Source of the DNA: Pseudeuparius sepicola
Lineage: Eukaryota; Arthropoda; Insecta; Coleoptera; Anthribidae
Reading direction: 5' to 3'
Assembly (NCBI GenBank): GCA_963920635.1
Contig: OY987303.1
Coordinates: forward strand, 47,367,223-47,431,222
Length of the DNA stretch: 64,000 nucleotides
Below the pieces are notes generated by a model. That model was not told where the DNA came from and ran no database searches. It was given only the letters and a program-made list of their open reading frames with translations. Below are positions 11,754 through 23,620 of this stretch, piece after piece (position 1 is the first letter of the stretch; every line of letters starts with the position of its first letter). Both the position numbers and the translations under genes were made by a program.

Positions 11754-13378
11754 CTAGATACTAGATGTTTCATTTTCATTGGCATAAAAGGGTTTTAGGT
11801 CCTTGATGTGCCAGTTGCCAGCGCAAGTGCCATTCATATTCGACAAAGTATACACCAGGTGAGATAACCTTTTTTCAACGGTACGAAAGATGAACTTTGG
11901 AGCTAGCTTGGCAGAAAACCTTTTAGCAGCATTCGATAGGACTTTGTTTCTTCGCCAGACCTTATCTCCGACAGAAAAGGATGCCTCTCGTTTCCTGACG
12001 TTATAAGCCTTGGCGTTACGAACGTAGGCAGTATGCAAATTCTTGTGAACAGTAGAGAAAATGTCTCGAAGACCGGTAATTTCAGAAGCATAAGTATATC
12101 TACTTCCAGGTAAAATTTCTGTCTTCTGTAATTGGACCAGTAGCATAATAATTACCAGATAAAGGTACATGTCGTGCAAAATTTAGAAAGGCGGGAGAAA
12201 ATTTAGTAACTTCATGCTTAGCGGTATTAATAGCTTGTTGTAGCTTAGGCTATTCTTTATCCCAATTTTGGTGTTCGTCAATAAAACAACGAATGGCTGT
12301 ACCGATAGTTTTGTTAGTGCGCTCAACGAAATTGCACTGGGCGGAATAGACAGCGTTACACCAAATTTTCTGAACGTTATATTTGTTACACAAATTACGT
12401 AATTCATGCCCACTAAGGTTTGGTGCGTTGTCACAAATGACAAACTGTGGTACTCCAAAGACAAGGAAAACCTTGTTTCCTAAGAAATCTATGATATTTT
12501 TAGACTAAGCATTGCGTTAGGGGTGGACGAGAGTATATTTAGAAAGCCAGTCACCAACGACTAAAAGACAACAGTAACCACTTTTCGATCGAGGAAATGG
12601 GCCTATAAGATCTAAAGCGACAATTTGCCATGGAAACTTAGTTTCTTTTTCTTTGCCCATGAAACCACTTCTAGCTGTATTTGGCATCTTTTGTGCTCCA
12701 CAAACTAGACACGACCTAACAAACTTAAGAACATCTTGGCGCATCTTTGACCAATAGTAAAATTCTTGAATTCTAGCTAGAGTTTTAAAAAACCTAAGTG
12801 AGCAGAAGTAGGAGGATCATGACAAGACTGAAGAATTTCAAGCTTCTGTGGTTTTGGTACTAAAGTTTTCCATTTGATAGTGTTGGTTTGAAAAGGGGTA
12901 TTTGAAGGAATAAACTTATATAATTTTTCTTGTTCAACTTTCCATTGTGGATATCTTTGTGGAGATCTACTAATTTTCTCACGCAAGGAATCATACCAGG
13001 GGTCTATTCTGTCTGCATCAATTTCAATAAAAGATATTTCGGGTAGAGAAAAAGGAATATCAGAGACCTCTTCATCAGAGTTAGTCGAAAACATACGGCT
13101 TAAAGCATCAGAGACAACATGATGTGCTACTTTGCGATGAACCACATCAAAGCTGTGTTGTCTGAGTCTTACAGACCCTCTAGCAAGTTTACCAGTGGGG
13201 TTTTTAAGATTGCCATGCCAGAGAAGAGAATATATTGGTCAGTAATGACAGTGAATTTTACTCTTTCGAAATTTCTCAATAGAAAATAGCACAGCGAGGC
13301 ACTCGCGTTCAGTAACAGAATAGTTGCGTTCAGCTCTGGAAAGAGAACGACTAGCATAAGGAATAACTTGTTCTTCAC
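11754..13378 (-). pseudogene. Gypsy pol: RNase H and integrase
   Basis: Reading leftward: a frameshifted RNase H segment (13378-13169), then DALSRM at about 13098, the usual end of gypsy RNase H. Next is the integrase zinc domain, with CH...AHLGF at about 12790 and CLVCGAQK at about 12695. The catalytic core shows VALDLIGPFPRSK and LLVVGDWLSKY (first catalytic aspartate) at about 12640-12545. A frameshifted segment follows (12464-12183), and the C-terminal domain contains VGDKVWRRN and WHIKDLKPF before the stop at 11754. Several frame changes make it non-functional. In an active element integrase joins the cDNA ends to target DNA. Confidence 0.85.
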
Positions 13379-13423
13379 CTCCGATAATTTGTGTCAGAAC
13401 GCCTCCAAGACCAGAGTTTGCTG

Positions 13424-14553
13424 CACGGGCGTAGCCAGGATTTAGTTTTGGGGGGGGGGGTTAGTTTGAGAAGTAAATAAAACAACAAAAATATACTTAC
13501 ATGAAATTTAATATCTATATATTCATCCGAAAAACTATGACATATTTATAAAGTTCTTAACTTTAAATGAAATGGATAAATTAATTTCGTTCCTCTGCGC
13601 TAAATCTAAAACCATTAAAGAAGAAATCTTCTGCTTTTTCTTTTAAGTATATCCACTACTTCATCTGCATGAATTTCTGTTCCATAGTGAATGTTCATTA
13701 ACCATTAAGTCTGTTTTCACTTGTAGTGTTTCGTAAATAGTTTTTCAGTCTCCTTAGGCTCGAGAAAGACCTTTCTGGGGTAGCAGTGGATACAGGAATG
13801 GTAGCCAAGATTTGTAGTAATGTGTAAATATTAGGATAAAGGTTTTTATCGCACATATCTAGGCATTCCAAACTAGATTTCGGGGTAGGTAGTCTTCTTA
13901 TCAGCATGCAAGGTAGCTGAAGCTTTGATAGCTATATCCAAATTTGTTTCTTTATTAGAAACCCCTTGACCTTGACTACACCACTTTTTCCAGTAGTCCA
14001 TACCTTTAGGTTCATCACCCTTCCTTTTCTTCCCCTCCATTTTTCGACAGTAATAATGATTCACGTATCTATCCTTAACAAGGTCATCGAATAACAGTGC
14101 ACTAAAATTACTCACTTACACGGTACACTTAATTCTCTTGACTATTCGTTCACCACTTTTCACTTTTATTCGCTTCGAGTTCGCATGGAACAATACTGCC
14201 GTAAGCGCGGTCACGCGCCGCGGCGCCGCTTATATAGCAGCCCAGTAGCCGTCCAGAAACTTCCACGAACTTTCACAAAGTTCCGCTCATTTCGACCGAG
14301 GGGCGTGGCGAATACCTACTCGAGAAACAACGCAAAGTGTCCCTACAATACAAAATAGTTCGGCTGCAACTGCGTCTGCCTCTCGTCAAAAGATGGCGCT
14401 AGGCGCTACTATTACTACATATATTCAAACGTAATAATAATTTAACTCTTCACTCCTCGTATTTTTTCGGTATAATATTAGGTAATATTTTGCTTATTTC
14501 GGGGGGGGGGGGGGGTTTGAACCGCCGAAACCCCCCCCTTGGCTACGCCCGTG
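13424..14553. mobile_element. hAT transposon, internally deleted, 8-bp TSD
   Basis: The ends CACGGGCGTAGCCAGGATTT and its near mirror CTTGGCTACGCCCGTG are inverted repeats. The flanks are an exact 8-bp duplication, GTTTGCTG at 13416-13423 and 14554-14561, diagnostic of hAT insertion. Runs of G lie just inside both ends (about 13449 and 14502). It split the gypsy RT from its RNase H, so it is younger than that element. At 1130 bp it is much shorter than an autonomous hAT. Confidence 0.95.
13580..14115 (-). pseudogene. hAT transposase remnant (N-terminal piece plus dimerisation domain)
   Basis: The upstream piece (14115-13873) has a hydrophilic N-terminus with KWCSQGQGVSN; the catalytic centre is missing. 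The downstream piece (13907-13698) carries the hAT C-terminal dimerisation signature TATPERSFSSLRRLKNYLR, then an N-H-Y-containing helix after a frame change to about 13580. The join between pieces reflects an internal deletion of the DDE/insertion domain. The C-terminal signature resembles transposon-derived ZMYM/52-kDa-repressor-like proteins. No activity is possible. Confidence 0.85.
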
Positions 14554-14563
14554 GTTTGCTGCA

Positions 14564-15926
14564 TCACACTGGATAGTGAAAGGTTGAGAGAACTCGGGCT
14601 GAGATAGAATAGGTGCCGAGACTAATGCTTAATGACTGTTCAGCTTCTGCTGACCAAGAAATTGAAGCTTTCTTCTTCTTGCCTTTCCGGAGATCATTTA
14701 AAGGAGATACTAGAGATGAAAAATCTTTAATAAAGCGTCGATACCATGAATACAAGCCTATAAATCGTTTTATTTCGGTGGTATTAGTTGTACTTTTTTA
14801 TTACAGAGATTTTTTCTGGGTCCGTACGTAACGTATTATCACCTATAATAAAACCAATAGATCTGAGGGATGTTTTAAAGAATTAACATTTTTTAAGATT
14901 CACAGTAAGATTTGCTTCTTGTAATTTTTGTTTGACCTCCTTGAGAAGGGAGACATGTTCAAAAGTGGGGGAACAAATAATTATGTCATCTAAGTAACAA
15001 AAAATATAAGTTTCAAAACGAGGACCAAATATTGCATCTACTAAACGCTGTTGTGTTTGGGCAGCGTTACAAAGACCAAACGGCATGAATACAAATTAAA
15101 ATAGGTCACGGCCCAAGACACTAAAGGCGGTTTTTTCACGGGAGGGAAGATCAATTTTGCATTGCGAAGTGAATTGAGTATTCGATCGATATGAGGCAAG
15201 GGATAAGAATCATGTTTCGTTATCTCATTTAGGGGTCGACCATCAAAACAAAATATGTATTCTCCTGTCTTCTTCTTAACGAGAAGCACAGGGGATGACC
15301 AAAGACTTGAAAAAAAGGTCCGATTTTGTCTAATTCGTCATTTAAATTTTTTCATATAGGGAGACATGAGGAAAGGACGTTTTTTAAATGGTTTGGCGTC
15401 GCCTGTATCAATAGACAGTGTAATTTTGTCAGTGCGGCCCAAACGTTCTTCACTACTAACTTCAGAAAATGAAGATATAATGGATTCAGCTAAAAGACGT
15501 TGTTCAGAAGATAATTCGTCCATAGAGAAAATGAAGTGATTACGGAGAGTATTATCAAAATATGGTTTACTGGAAATAGCGTGGCAATGGGGCGTAGTCT
15601 GGATTCGCCATGTCACTACCGATGATAAATGAGTGTTTAATTGAGGGGACAACAAGAGATGATATAATGAAACGATCGGTTCCTACATCAATGGGTAAAT
15701 CAACAATTCCATTCACTTTCCTTAGAGCACCATCGGCAAGACAAATAGACGCAAAAGGTGAGATAACTAAATCAATCTTCAGTTTCTTAAGAAATTCTAA
15801 GCCATCGTTACCAATTACAGTATTTGTACTACCTGTATCCAAAAGTACTAAGAAGCCTTTGTTAAATACCTTAACCTTAAGATAATGTCGATTATCTACG
15901 CCTTTTTTGATTAATGGCAACTCCAT
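14564..15926 (-). pseudogene. Gypsy pol: aspartic protease and reverse transcriptase
   Basis: The protease (15926-15567) contains LLDTGSTNTVIG, the retropepsin active site, and IIGSDM near its end. The RT follows in shifted frames: VSSEERLG..DTGDAKPFKKRPF at about 15460-15360, LLVKKKTGEYIFCFDGRPLNE at about 15285, MPFGLCNAAQTQQRL at about 15086, and the active-site box YLDDII at about 14998. The thumb/connection region YSWYRRFIKDFS..PLNDL lies at about 14755, ending at the hAT insertion duplication. RT frames change at about 15560, 15290, 15090 and 14880, so it is dead. Confidence 0.9.
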
Positions 15927-16005
15927 GGATGAAACAGGGGTGGATGTAGAAAATTATTAACCGTATTGAGCCATTTTAACCAATCAGCAACATTTAATTT
16001 AGGGA

Positions 16006-16490
16006 TGGCATGCCTGCCGCCAGAACATACTTCCCTTGTTAACAAGCGCCTACCGGCCCTGCCGGACCATAGACCTTGTTGTGGCTCCCGCTCCTGTGTA
16101 ATAATACGTGTACCTATGCTCTCGTCTACAGGACGCAGTTTTCGATATTTCGAGCCCAAATTTGGCGTACGGTCGTCCGAGCTCAAGGGGAACAACCCTA
16201 TTGAAGGACGTCCGAATCGGGAGAGCCGTTCGGCCCTCGGAATGTTTTTTCTCTTTTTTTCGGGAAAAATGGCTAGCGATTGGAAGGGGGAGCGCCGGTC
16301 GAGTTCAATTTTCGCGTGGGGCTTCCGAAGGATACGGGCCTCTCGCCTGCCAGAGTGCACCCCGATCGAAAAAGCCGTATGGCCGTTTAGGCCGCCTTTT
16401 TTTCGCGATTTGGCGAGGTCCGCGGGATCATACTGTATACATCGTGGCCGACGCACAAGTCCCGCCCCCCGATACTTATTCGTAAACATC
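16006..16490. other. GC-rich block of unknown origin
   Basis: Base composition jumps to clearly GC- and CpG-rich from about 16006 to 16490, between the gypsy protease and an RTE-like tail. Frames are open over most of it on both strands (plus 15966-16496, minus 16489-15911), which GC-rich DNA gives by chance. No domain is recognised. It could be part of the gypsy gag-pol spacer, a captured exon or promoter, or an insertion. Confidence 0.4.
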
Positions 16491-16639
16491 GATTGACATT
16501 TGATATTGTTTTGGTGTGGAGAATTTCCAAATTTCGTACCGATTTTGGACTTTGGGGGCTCAGAGGCCCATCTGTTATTCCATATGTGACTTTTTCAGGT
16601 ACGGGCGCGCTTTATTTTTATGTAAAATCTTTTTAGAAA

Positions 16640-17025
16640 ACCCCACGGGACACCAACTATGCCTTATACGGCTGGTATCTTTTGAATCGTAATAGGTAGA
16701 AACTTGAAATTTTCACAGAGTGTGTGTATGGCCACTATAACAACAAATAATAAAAGTGAAATAAAGGTAATGTAATAGTTGTTTCGATTTTTGTTAACAA
16801 TGGTAACTAACTAATATTTCTCAACAAGCGAAGTAGCTCAGTGGAAGCGCGCTGGGCTCATAACCCAGAGGACCGGCGTTCGAAACCACGCTCTGGGGTA
16901 AACTTTTTATTTCTTTTTTTTTATTTTTGACTAAAGTATTTTTTAAAAATATGTAGTGTTAGATTTTGTACGGTGGTACGGGACCCTTCGTGTGCGAGTT
17001 CGACTCGCACTTGGCCGATTGTTAA
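16640..17025 (+). mobile_element. RTE-like 3' tail containing a tRNA-like sequence
   Basis: The stretch AACTTGAAATTTTCACAGAG..GGCCACTATAACAACAAATA at about 16702-16750 and the terminal GGGACCCTTCG...CTCGCACTTGGCCG at about 16981-17016 resemble the 3' end of RTE-type LINEs and partner SINEs that I know from insects. The tail includes a perfect hairpin GTGCGAG-TTCGA-CTCGCAC at 16992-17010. Between the two blocks lies a tRNA-Met-like sequence (separate entry). Similarity is by memory of the motif and needs a search. Confidence 0.55.
16828..16900 (+). tRNA. tRNA-Met(CAT)-like sequence, probably a pseudogene or SINE head
   Basis: A perfect 5-bp anticodon stem CTGGG/CCCAG encloses the loop CTCATAA with anticodon CAT. 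The A box TAGCTCAGTGG and a B box close to consensus (GTTCGAAACC) are present, and T runs follow at about 16903 and 16913. However, the acceptor stem does not pair (AGCGAAG against CTCTGGG) and the T stem has mismatches. It resembles initiator tRNA-Met more than elongator. A degenerate gene copy or tRNA-derived SINE head is more likely than a working tRNA. Confidence 0.5.
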
Positions 17026-17756
17026 CTTTATACCTACTTACTTGTGTATTGTTATAGATAGTTGCATTGTATTTGGTATTGCACGACGAGTTACAGAAAT
17101 TACCATTAAATGATACTAACGACATGGATTCTATCATAACTGTGAAAATGCCCGATAGCAAGACAAACAAACCTCGATAATTATTTGTAATAAGCGGTAA
17201 AATTAGAAGTTTTAATTTTGTTGAAATGTATCGCAAAAATGCATCCCTTCGTCCCCAGTCTACCAGTCACACTAGATTCTTTATAAGATATTATAACGGA
17301 AAATGCTCCGTTCAACCTGTTGGTATAAATACTTTTAGTAAAATTTCAATTTCTAAAAAAACTGAAATAGGTAGCTGCTCAAATTCTGGAAGATGAACCA
17401 AGTAACTTCACAACAATTCGAAAAAGAGTTTTAAGTGAAGAACCTGAGACCTTCACATAGGTAATGAAGAAAACAAAATTAAAAAAAAAATACTGAAAAT
17501 GAAGTTTGTCCATCAGTTACCTCGACTGCGTCTCGAGCTGCACTTTTTGCACTAGTTACAGAAATAACTATTTTTCTAAGTATAATAGAATCGTGTTTTC
17601 GCATAGCAAAAGAGAAACTTTTTCAGGGTATATTAGGTGTCTCAAATAAAGCCCGATTATATCCTTAGTTTTTGAAATGAAAAGATCAGCTTAAAACCCG
17701 AATGATGCAGTTTTCTCTGGAGAATCCGAATCTAGCTTCAGAATTTATATACAGGG

Positions 17757-17860
17757 TGTTCTCGAAAAGTTAAGGAAAAAAATACAGGGTGTCTATTTAA
17801 GAAGGGCCACTCAAGAAAATCTTGACAAATACGCATTTTCTGAGAACTTTCTTTGAAAAA
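17757..17860 (+). mobile_element. Solitary left ends of ACAGGGTG elements
   Basis: ACAGGGTGTTCTCGAAAAGT at about 17753 and a second ACAGGGTGTCTATTTAAGAA about 38 bp later start like the terminal repeats of other elements in this window. No matching right end was found, so these are truncated or nested remnants. Confidence 0.5.
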
Positions 17861-18409
17861 AAAATTGTTTTTTTGATGAGCTAACATTGCCTAAAAACAC
17901 ACTTGAGATCCATGGCCTACTTTCCGAAATATAAATATAAAAAAATTCTGAAGGAAATTTGTGGGCAAAACTGATTGCTTTAAACCTAGTTTATCAGAAT
18001 TTGGAAAAAGTCATGGTTTGTTGTGTGCTCTTTTAACACTTAATTTTTTTTTATTTATAGCTGTGAAAAATGTGCAAGAGACCGATACCTCTCAAGAAAT
18101 TTCCAAGATTTCCAATGTAGTATGTTGGGAAAAAATACCTAAAACATGGAGGTACAGGATTTGAGGCCACGGCTCGCTACAATAAAATGGGCACATTTTT
18201 CGGTGGGTACTAAGAGAACATCCATTAAACCGTGCCAATATTTAAATTGTGATAAAGTAGCAATTAGTTTTGCCCACAAATGACACAAAAATAAATGGTT
18301 AGAAATAAATGGAGTATTGTGTATAGGCGCTTGTAAGCCTGCCGTGGTTTCAGTACGGCCCACGGCCACAACTGGGCACTCCTCAAGTGGGTAGCGCTCC
18401 GAGGTCTGT

Positions 18410-19600
18410 ACTTGTTAGTTTTTTTGGCAGTTAGGGCAGGTACTAACAGTGAAGTTAGGTTTACAACAGCGATAACAAAACCGTTTTCTAGGAAGTCTGC
18501 AATTGTTATAGACATGGTTAGACCGACCGCAGTTCCAACAAGTAACAGAAGAGGCAGTAGAATGAAATTTTTGAGTGGGTTGCTGTTTGAGACCAGAGTC
18601 CTTTATATTCTCCTCAGTATTTTGCTCTTTACTAACTGTTTACTGGTGAGGTAACACCTGAAGAAGCAGCATAAACCTGAGGTAAATTTTGTTTCTTAGT
18701 TCTATGGCTAGTTTCGTCTAATTTTTTACACAAGGAGATTAAATGCTGTACCGAATCAATTTCTATTAAAGCTAACTGCGAAACGTATTCAGGCAATAAG
18801 TTATGTCTAATATGTTTGATTTTTGTTGCTTCGGCAGGTGGTCTACTCAAACGTTTAAATAAAGCATCTAACTGGGCGATAAAAATGACTATAGATTCAT
18901 TTTTCTTTCGTTTTCTATTTATAACCGTGTCTTTGATACTACGAAACCAAACAAACGCATCTTCCACAAAAAGTTCTACGGCAGAACGAAAAAGGTCTTG
19001 ATTATTGACGTTACGTACATTAGCAAGTTCAGTAACACGTTCTAGAAAAGTAAAAACAGATTTTGCGTCACCGTTAAACTTTATATTACATTCAGATAAA
19101 TTTAAAGGTTTACCTACGTTAATAACCTGTGGTGGAATGTCAACATTAGGTATAGGATGACCTAAAGAACCACCAAGAATGGGAGGACTTACAGGGCGAG
19201 AAGGTATTACACGTTCGTGTAATTATGCTTCCAGTTGTAAACAGGTAGCGTTTTTAAAAACTAATGCTTCATGCATTGCTTTTTCATCACCAACTTTAGG
19301 CATAGGTATACGTAACACTCGAGCCGAAAGATGGGATAAAGTCTTTTAAAAAGAGAGTCTCTGGACCTACCTTCAAATTAATTAACGAGAGACTTAATTA
19401 ATAACAAGGTATTTGTAATAGCAGTACATTCTTGTTCATGTGTAACGTCATAGTTTGACCTGTCGATAAGATATCCAGGTTTTGTACGTTCTTTCTCTAA
19501 TAACATACTTAAAATTTTTCGTTTTTCGTTCATATCACGTTGTGTGACTATATTACGAATTTTAAGCTCACAGTTAAATTCATCGATAAGTAAATGACAA
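18410..19600 (-). pseudogene. Gypsy gag with zinc knuckle
   Basis: Next to the right repeat the minus strand reads NYEKLCHLLIDEF and MNEKRKILSMLLEKE, the usual gag N-terminus of this group. The capsid-like core (18967-18632) includes FVWFRSIKDT, NESIVIFIAQLDALFKRLSR and IRHNLLPEY. Near the end is a CCHC knuckle CWNCGRSNHVYNNC (CX2CX4HX4C, about 18530-18490), then a second cysteine cluster CYRCC..CPNC. Stops and frame changes break it. Gag would package the element RNA. The N-terminal frame runs into the 160-bp repeat, where a stop follows. Confidence 0.85.
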
Positions 19601-19759
19601 AGCTTCTCGTAATTGAGTTAGGCTGAAGTAGATGTTATCCTGTTATTTTAAAAGTAGTAAGGCGCCACTTAGTTTGTTAGCTTCAAACTAAGAAAAAGAA
19701 TAAAGTGGATATAGGTTACCCCGGTGCAGATATAAATAAACAGCCACTCTAGAGCTATA
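19600..19759 (-). repeat. Right (5') terminal direct repeat of the gypsy element
   Basis: Near-identical to 10767-10926 with about 8 substitutions over 160 bp. The gag-like frame begins directly next to it with no recognisable tRNA primer-binding site. Same caveats as for the left repeat. Confidence 0.65.
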
Positions 19760-22700
19760 GACTTTTGCACAAATACTCGTTTTATTGCCGACAGGTTATG
19801 TTGTTACACATGAGAACAGAATGCCTGTATATGATATAACTTTATAAAGATACTTTACTTGTAGTCATACTAACTATTAACCACTATTGACTATTTCTAT
19901 TTATATCAAAATTAATTAGCTACTGCGGCGAAGTTCATGAACTTTTCCTTATTTCTTTTCACATATCGCAATCGTATACAGGGTGAGTCAGAATGTATAG
20001 TAAATACTAAATACCTTAAAGGGGTGTTCGGCAGGTGGTTATAAGGGGGGTCTTTCATATAAAATTTTTCTATTTGGGCTTTCCTTGCCAAGTTATTCGG
20101 GTCTACAGGGTGACCCCCAAAGTATTTTTTTATTTATATCTCAATAACGGCGCTACTTAAAAATCTGAAATTTTGTATATGTTATCTACTTACTGGAAGA
20201 CGTCTTAGGGTAGTTTATTCATGATTGATTAGTTTATTCATTTACACAGTGTCCCAAAAAAAGGTAAAAACTAACAACCCCCTATTAATTTTTTTGGTCT
20301 TGCAGGTCCATCATTTCAGTGTATCTTTTCATTTTGCAACAAAAGTGTACTCTTGTTTCATAACGATAAAATCAACCGTTTGCGTTGAAAGAAAAACGTG
20401 CCCCAAAACACCTGTTAACTTCAACATTCGAAACATAAAATTTTTACCTACCGCTTTCAAACGTTATAGATGCAGGAACATTAACATTAACGAAAACTTG
20501 TCGTAGGCAAAATTCTTGAGTATTGGCAGGAACACGAGAAATACAAGGAATAACCTTGTAGAAGGACGTTGTATGCAATTAAAAGGCAAAAAGAGAAAAG
20601 AAAAGCCGTAAAAAAGAACACTAGTTGTAGGTTGTGAAAATTACGTTAATCTCGTTATTACTCACCTCATTTGCATGAGGGTTTCCCTTTTGATATATAA
20701 TACTCCATAAACATGATATGTCTCGTTTAATTAAGGATGCTAAAATACAAGAAGAAACTGTTGTAGAACATATTACAAGTATTTTTGAAAGAGTAACTTA
20801 CCCTTATGGTATTGATAAGGCCGAAACGATAACGCAACCAGTAAGGATGGTACAAAGAATCTTATGCAGGAATGACAACAAAAATCGGGTCGAATCGTAG
20901 CCAGAAATCACGGCACCCTTCAGTATTTCTTTAGAGATTGGTTTACTGTTTCACTAAACATGAGATTCAATTAAATCCACTCCGGGAATCTAACATTTTG
21001 GGCTTCTGCCGAATTCGATACCGTCGCGTGGAACGCTTTCTTAAAAAAAAAAATAAAATAAACAAACAACCGATGGCCATTGCCTATTGGAAAGTAAAGC
21101 CATGGACACGTCATTCGCTACGCAAGCGCGCTTTGTTTTAAAATTGGAATTATAACCAGATGTATTGTTGGTTGCATAAGGTAAGGATCCTATTATATTT
21201 TGGGAACTGATATACGGGGTAGTGAGGAAGTAATAAGCGATAATCACAACGAAACAAGAGGTAGAGTAGAAATGGAGCATTTTATAAGTTTGGAGATATC
21301 GGAAAATAAAAATGCTACAGCATGACAAAATGTATGTCGATTATCAAACTTCCCATCGCTTTTCGCATTACATTTAAGCCGAGGAAGATTGGTGATGCTC
21401 TTTTTTATGTGTTTTGATTGCAAAACCCACAAAAACAGGCTTTGCATTTACTCTATGTACTGCCTTAGTTTTCTTTCAATTTTTAATTAATCTGTGGCAC
21501 TTAACAGGCGAACTTAAAAACAATTTCCAACAAATTGACCTTCTATAATTTATATCCGAGGTGTTACTACCTTGTGGCTTCGGGTAGAATGTATTACAAA
21601 ACAAAACTGACGAAACTTAATCGCTCATCTTAATGAACCGAAATACCGTACCGAAATCAATCTGTGTATTCGTGAAGAGGCCGGTAGCACTGAGATACCG
21701 GGCCTTAATATGAAAAATAAATTTCAAATTTGAATGGAGACCTTTCACTAAAGAATTCGATGGCATGAGTATTTCTTTTCAAGATTAGCATGAAAAAATA
21801 GGTCTTAAACAATGATAACACTTTTCGGGGTATTGTGATTACAGAAACAAAGCTACTTCTCAATGTTATGATAACAAATTTTGTATGTTCACAAATTAAA
21901 TTTATAACGTAATAAATTATGTACAGAAAATTTCGGGTTTTAAACCTCCAAACTTTGAGCACCATTTTTTCCTGCTCTTTCCTAGGCATTCGTTGTGCCG
22001 CTGAATAGCAGAACCACTATGGTTGCAGCACCTATATTTTCTTTTTTTCCATAACCCTAGACAAGCCGTCTCATAGTATATTTTTCATGTTTATCTTGAT
22101 TTACTGGAGTTGTTAGGACATGTTTGGAGTCACATGTAAAGTACATCCGCCGATAAGTTTTCCGACTGTAAATATGTATCAGTCTCAATTTTCAAGATCC
22201 AAAATTGGCAACCATGAGCGCTGTGTCATTTCATAAATTTGTAGGTAACGAATTTACTGATTTCTTTAATTTAGTGGATTAATGTTTTATTCAATTTTAA
22301 ACAGGATTATATTGTTGCATCCATGTCACTTGTCCTTGCTGTAAAAAGAACTCCGTTTTGTGAAATTGGTAAATTAGTGGAATCACATGTCAAATATCAC
22401 TAGTGTCGATAGCCAAAATGGGTATATCTTCGGCTGACTTTGATAAAATCAAAAGTGTTTACACTTAATTAGGAAGATTTCCTACTAAGTCTATCCTTAT
22501 GCAATTGGACCTACGTGAACAGTCTCTAGTCTCAACATCAGAATATTTGGCATAAAGCAGGCTAATAACGAAGATATTAAAAAACTTTGTTGGACATTTA
22601 TTAATTCAAGAATGATTTTGCCTATTAAATTGCGACTTGAAGATATTCTACCGTGTGGTGGCAAAAATGCCGAACAATAACACACCTCCATCAGTTTTGC

Positions 22701-22789
22701 TGCCATTCTTTCAGGAATGGTCGCGAGTGTCAGTGTTAAAAGGACGTAAATAACTCGGATCCTCCAGAATATCAGAGGATCTTACTAAA
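19760..22789. other. Unassigned region with one transposon end
   Basis: A left end ACAGGGTGAGTCAGAATG lies at 19978, with ACAGGGTGACCC again at about 20105; no mate was found. A 60-codon frame at 20718-20900 (plus) reads like a plausible protein fragment (IFERVTYPYGIDKAETI) but I do not recognise it. The rest has no supported gene. Confidence 0.4.
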
Positions 22790-23620
22790 TTCATACTTTC
22801 GTTGTATCAAGAAGCAGTGCAAAACTTGAAGCAACTCCTATCGCAAGCGACGGCAAGTACCAGTACACTGCTGGTTTATTTTTTTGTGACTTGTGTAGAT
22901 AAAGCTTTCTCTTGCAGCACTGAACTTGTATATTTTTCTGACCATAAACTTGTTCATGGAAAATTAAGGCCAAATGTTCCAGCCGCAGTAATAATTACTG
23001 TGCAAAAACTTTTAATTTTTAAAATGCTTTGCCTTGTCCAATTTTGTGTATTTGCTGAAAGTTGCATATTCAATTAAATCTGATGCATTTGATAATGATG
23101 GTCTCTCTAATAATACGTTGAAATAAACTTTACCAACATTACCCCCTTAAACCTGTCAGATTGTAAGTCTGTGCCTTAATCGGGGATTACTTTTGGTAGC
23201 AGTGGCTTTAGTGTGGCCGATACCAAAAGTTGCCAATACCACCTTCTTGTCTAATCTTAAACCTATCAGTTTTTTACCAGTGTTTTCCAAAATTCTTGAA
23301 AAGATTGTATATCTTCGACCTGAGAGAGAATCTTGCTTTAGAAGTGGTCATGGTAGTGTCTCTGCACTCCTTAATGTATTTGATGACATCCTCAAATCCA
23401 TTGATAGTAGAAAGCTAGAGGCTCTCGTTCTTCTAGATTTCTCTAAAGTATTTGACACGGTCGACCATGCAATACTAAGGTATATTGTGCTGTATAAACT
23501 GTCAGTTGATTGTTTCCTAAATTACTTACTGCGGAGAACGCAGAGGGTGTGTATATCCTGTCGTTGCCCAAGAAACGCATCGTTTGTTGAATGTGGATTT
23601 GAAAATAATAAGTAACTTCT
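22790..23620 (+). pseudogene. Jockey/CR1-type non-LTR retrotransposon fragment
   Basis: The first part (about 22840-22980) looks like the end of an apurinic-type endonuclease domain, with a SDHKLV motif, the last conserved histidine box. After a deletion an RT segment follows at 23193-23615: LKPISFLPVFSKILEK, FRSGHGSVSALL, then LVLLDFSKVFDTVDH, which is RT motif A with its catalytic aspartate. The frame ends before the YXDD box. Both domains are broken, so it is a dead, internally deleted and 3'-truncated copy. Confidence 0.8.

Larger units (their letters stand above)
10767..19759 (-). mobile_element. Gypsy-class LTR retrotransposon, decayed and multiply interrupted
   Basis: A minus-strand element reads gag (about 19600-18410), protease, reverse transcriptase, RNase H and integrase (15926-11754). 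It is bounded by two 160-bp direct repeats (10767-10926 and 19600-19759). Insertions inside include a MITE (11359-11669), a hAT (13424-14553), a GC-rich block (about 16006-16490) and an RTE/tRNA-like region (about 16640-17025). All coding regions carry frameshifts or stops, so it is inactive. Gene order PR-RT-RH-IN is the Ty3/gypsy order. No env-like frame was seen between integrase and the left repeat. Confidence 0.85.

Noticed and set aside
15966..16496. 176- and 192-codon frames on opposite strands
   Set aside because: Neither matches a known family; long open frames are expected in GC-rich DNA with few stop codons. Kept only as a compositional block.
16992..17010. GTTCGA hairpin as the T arm of a second tRNA
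   Set aside because: No D arm or anticodon arm upstream at the right distance; better explained as the RTE-type tail hairpin.
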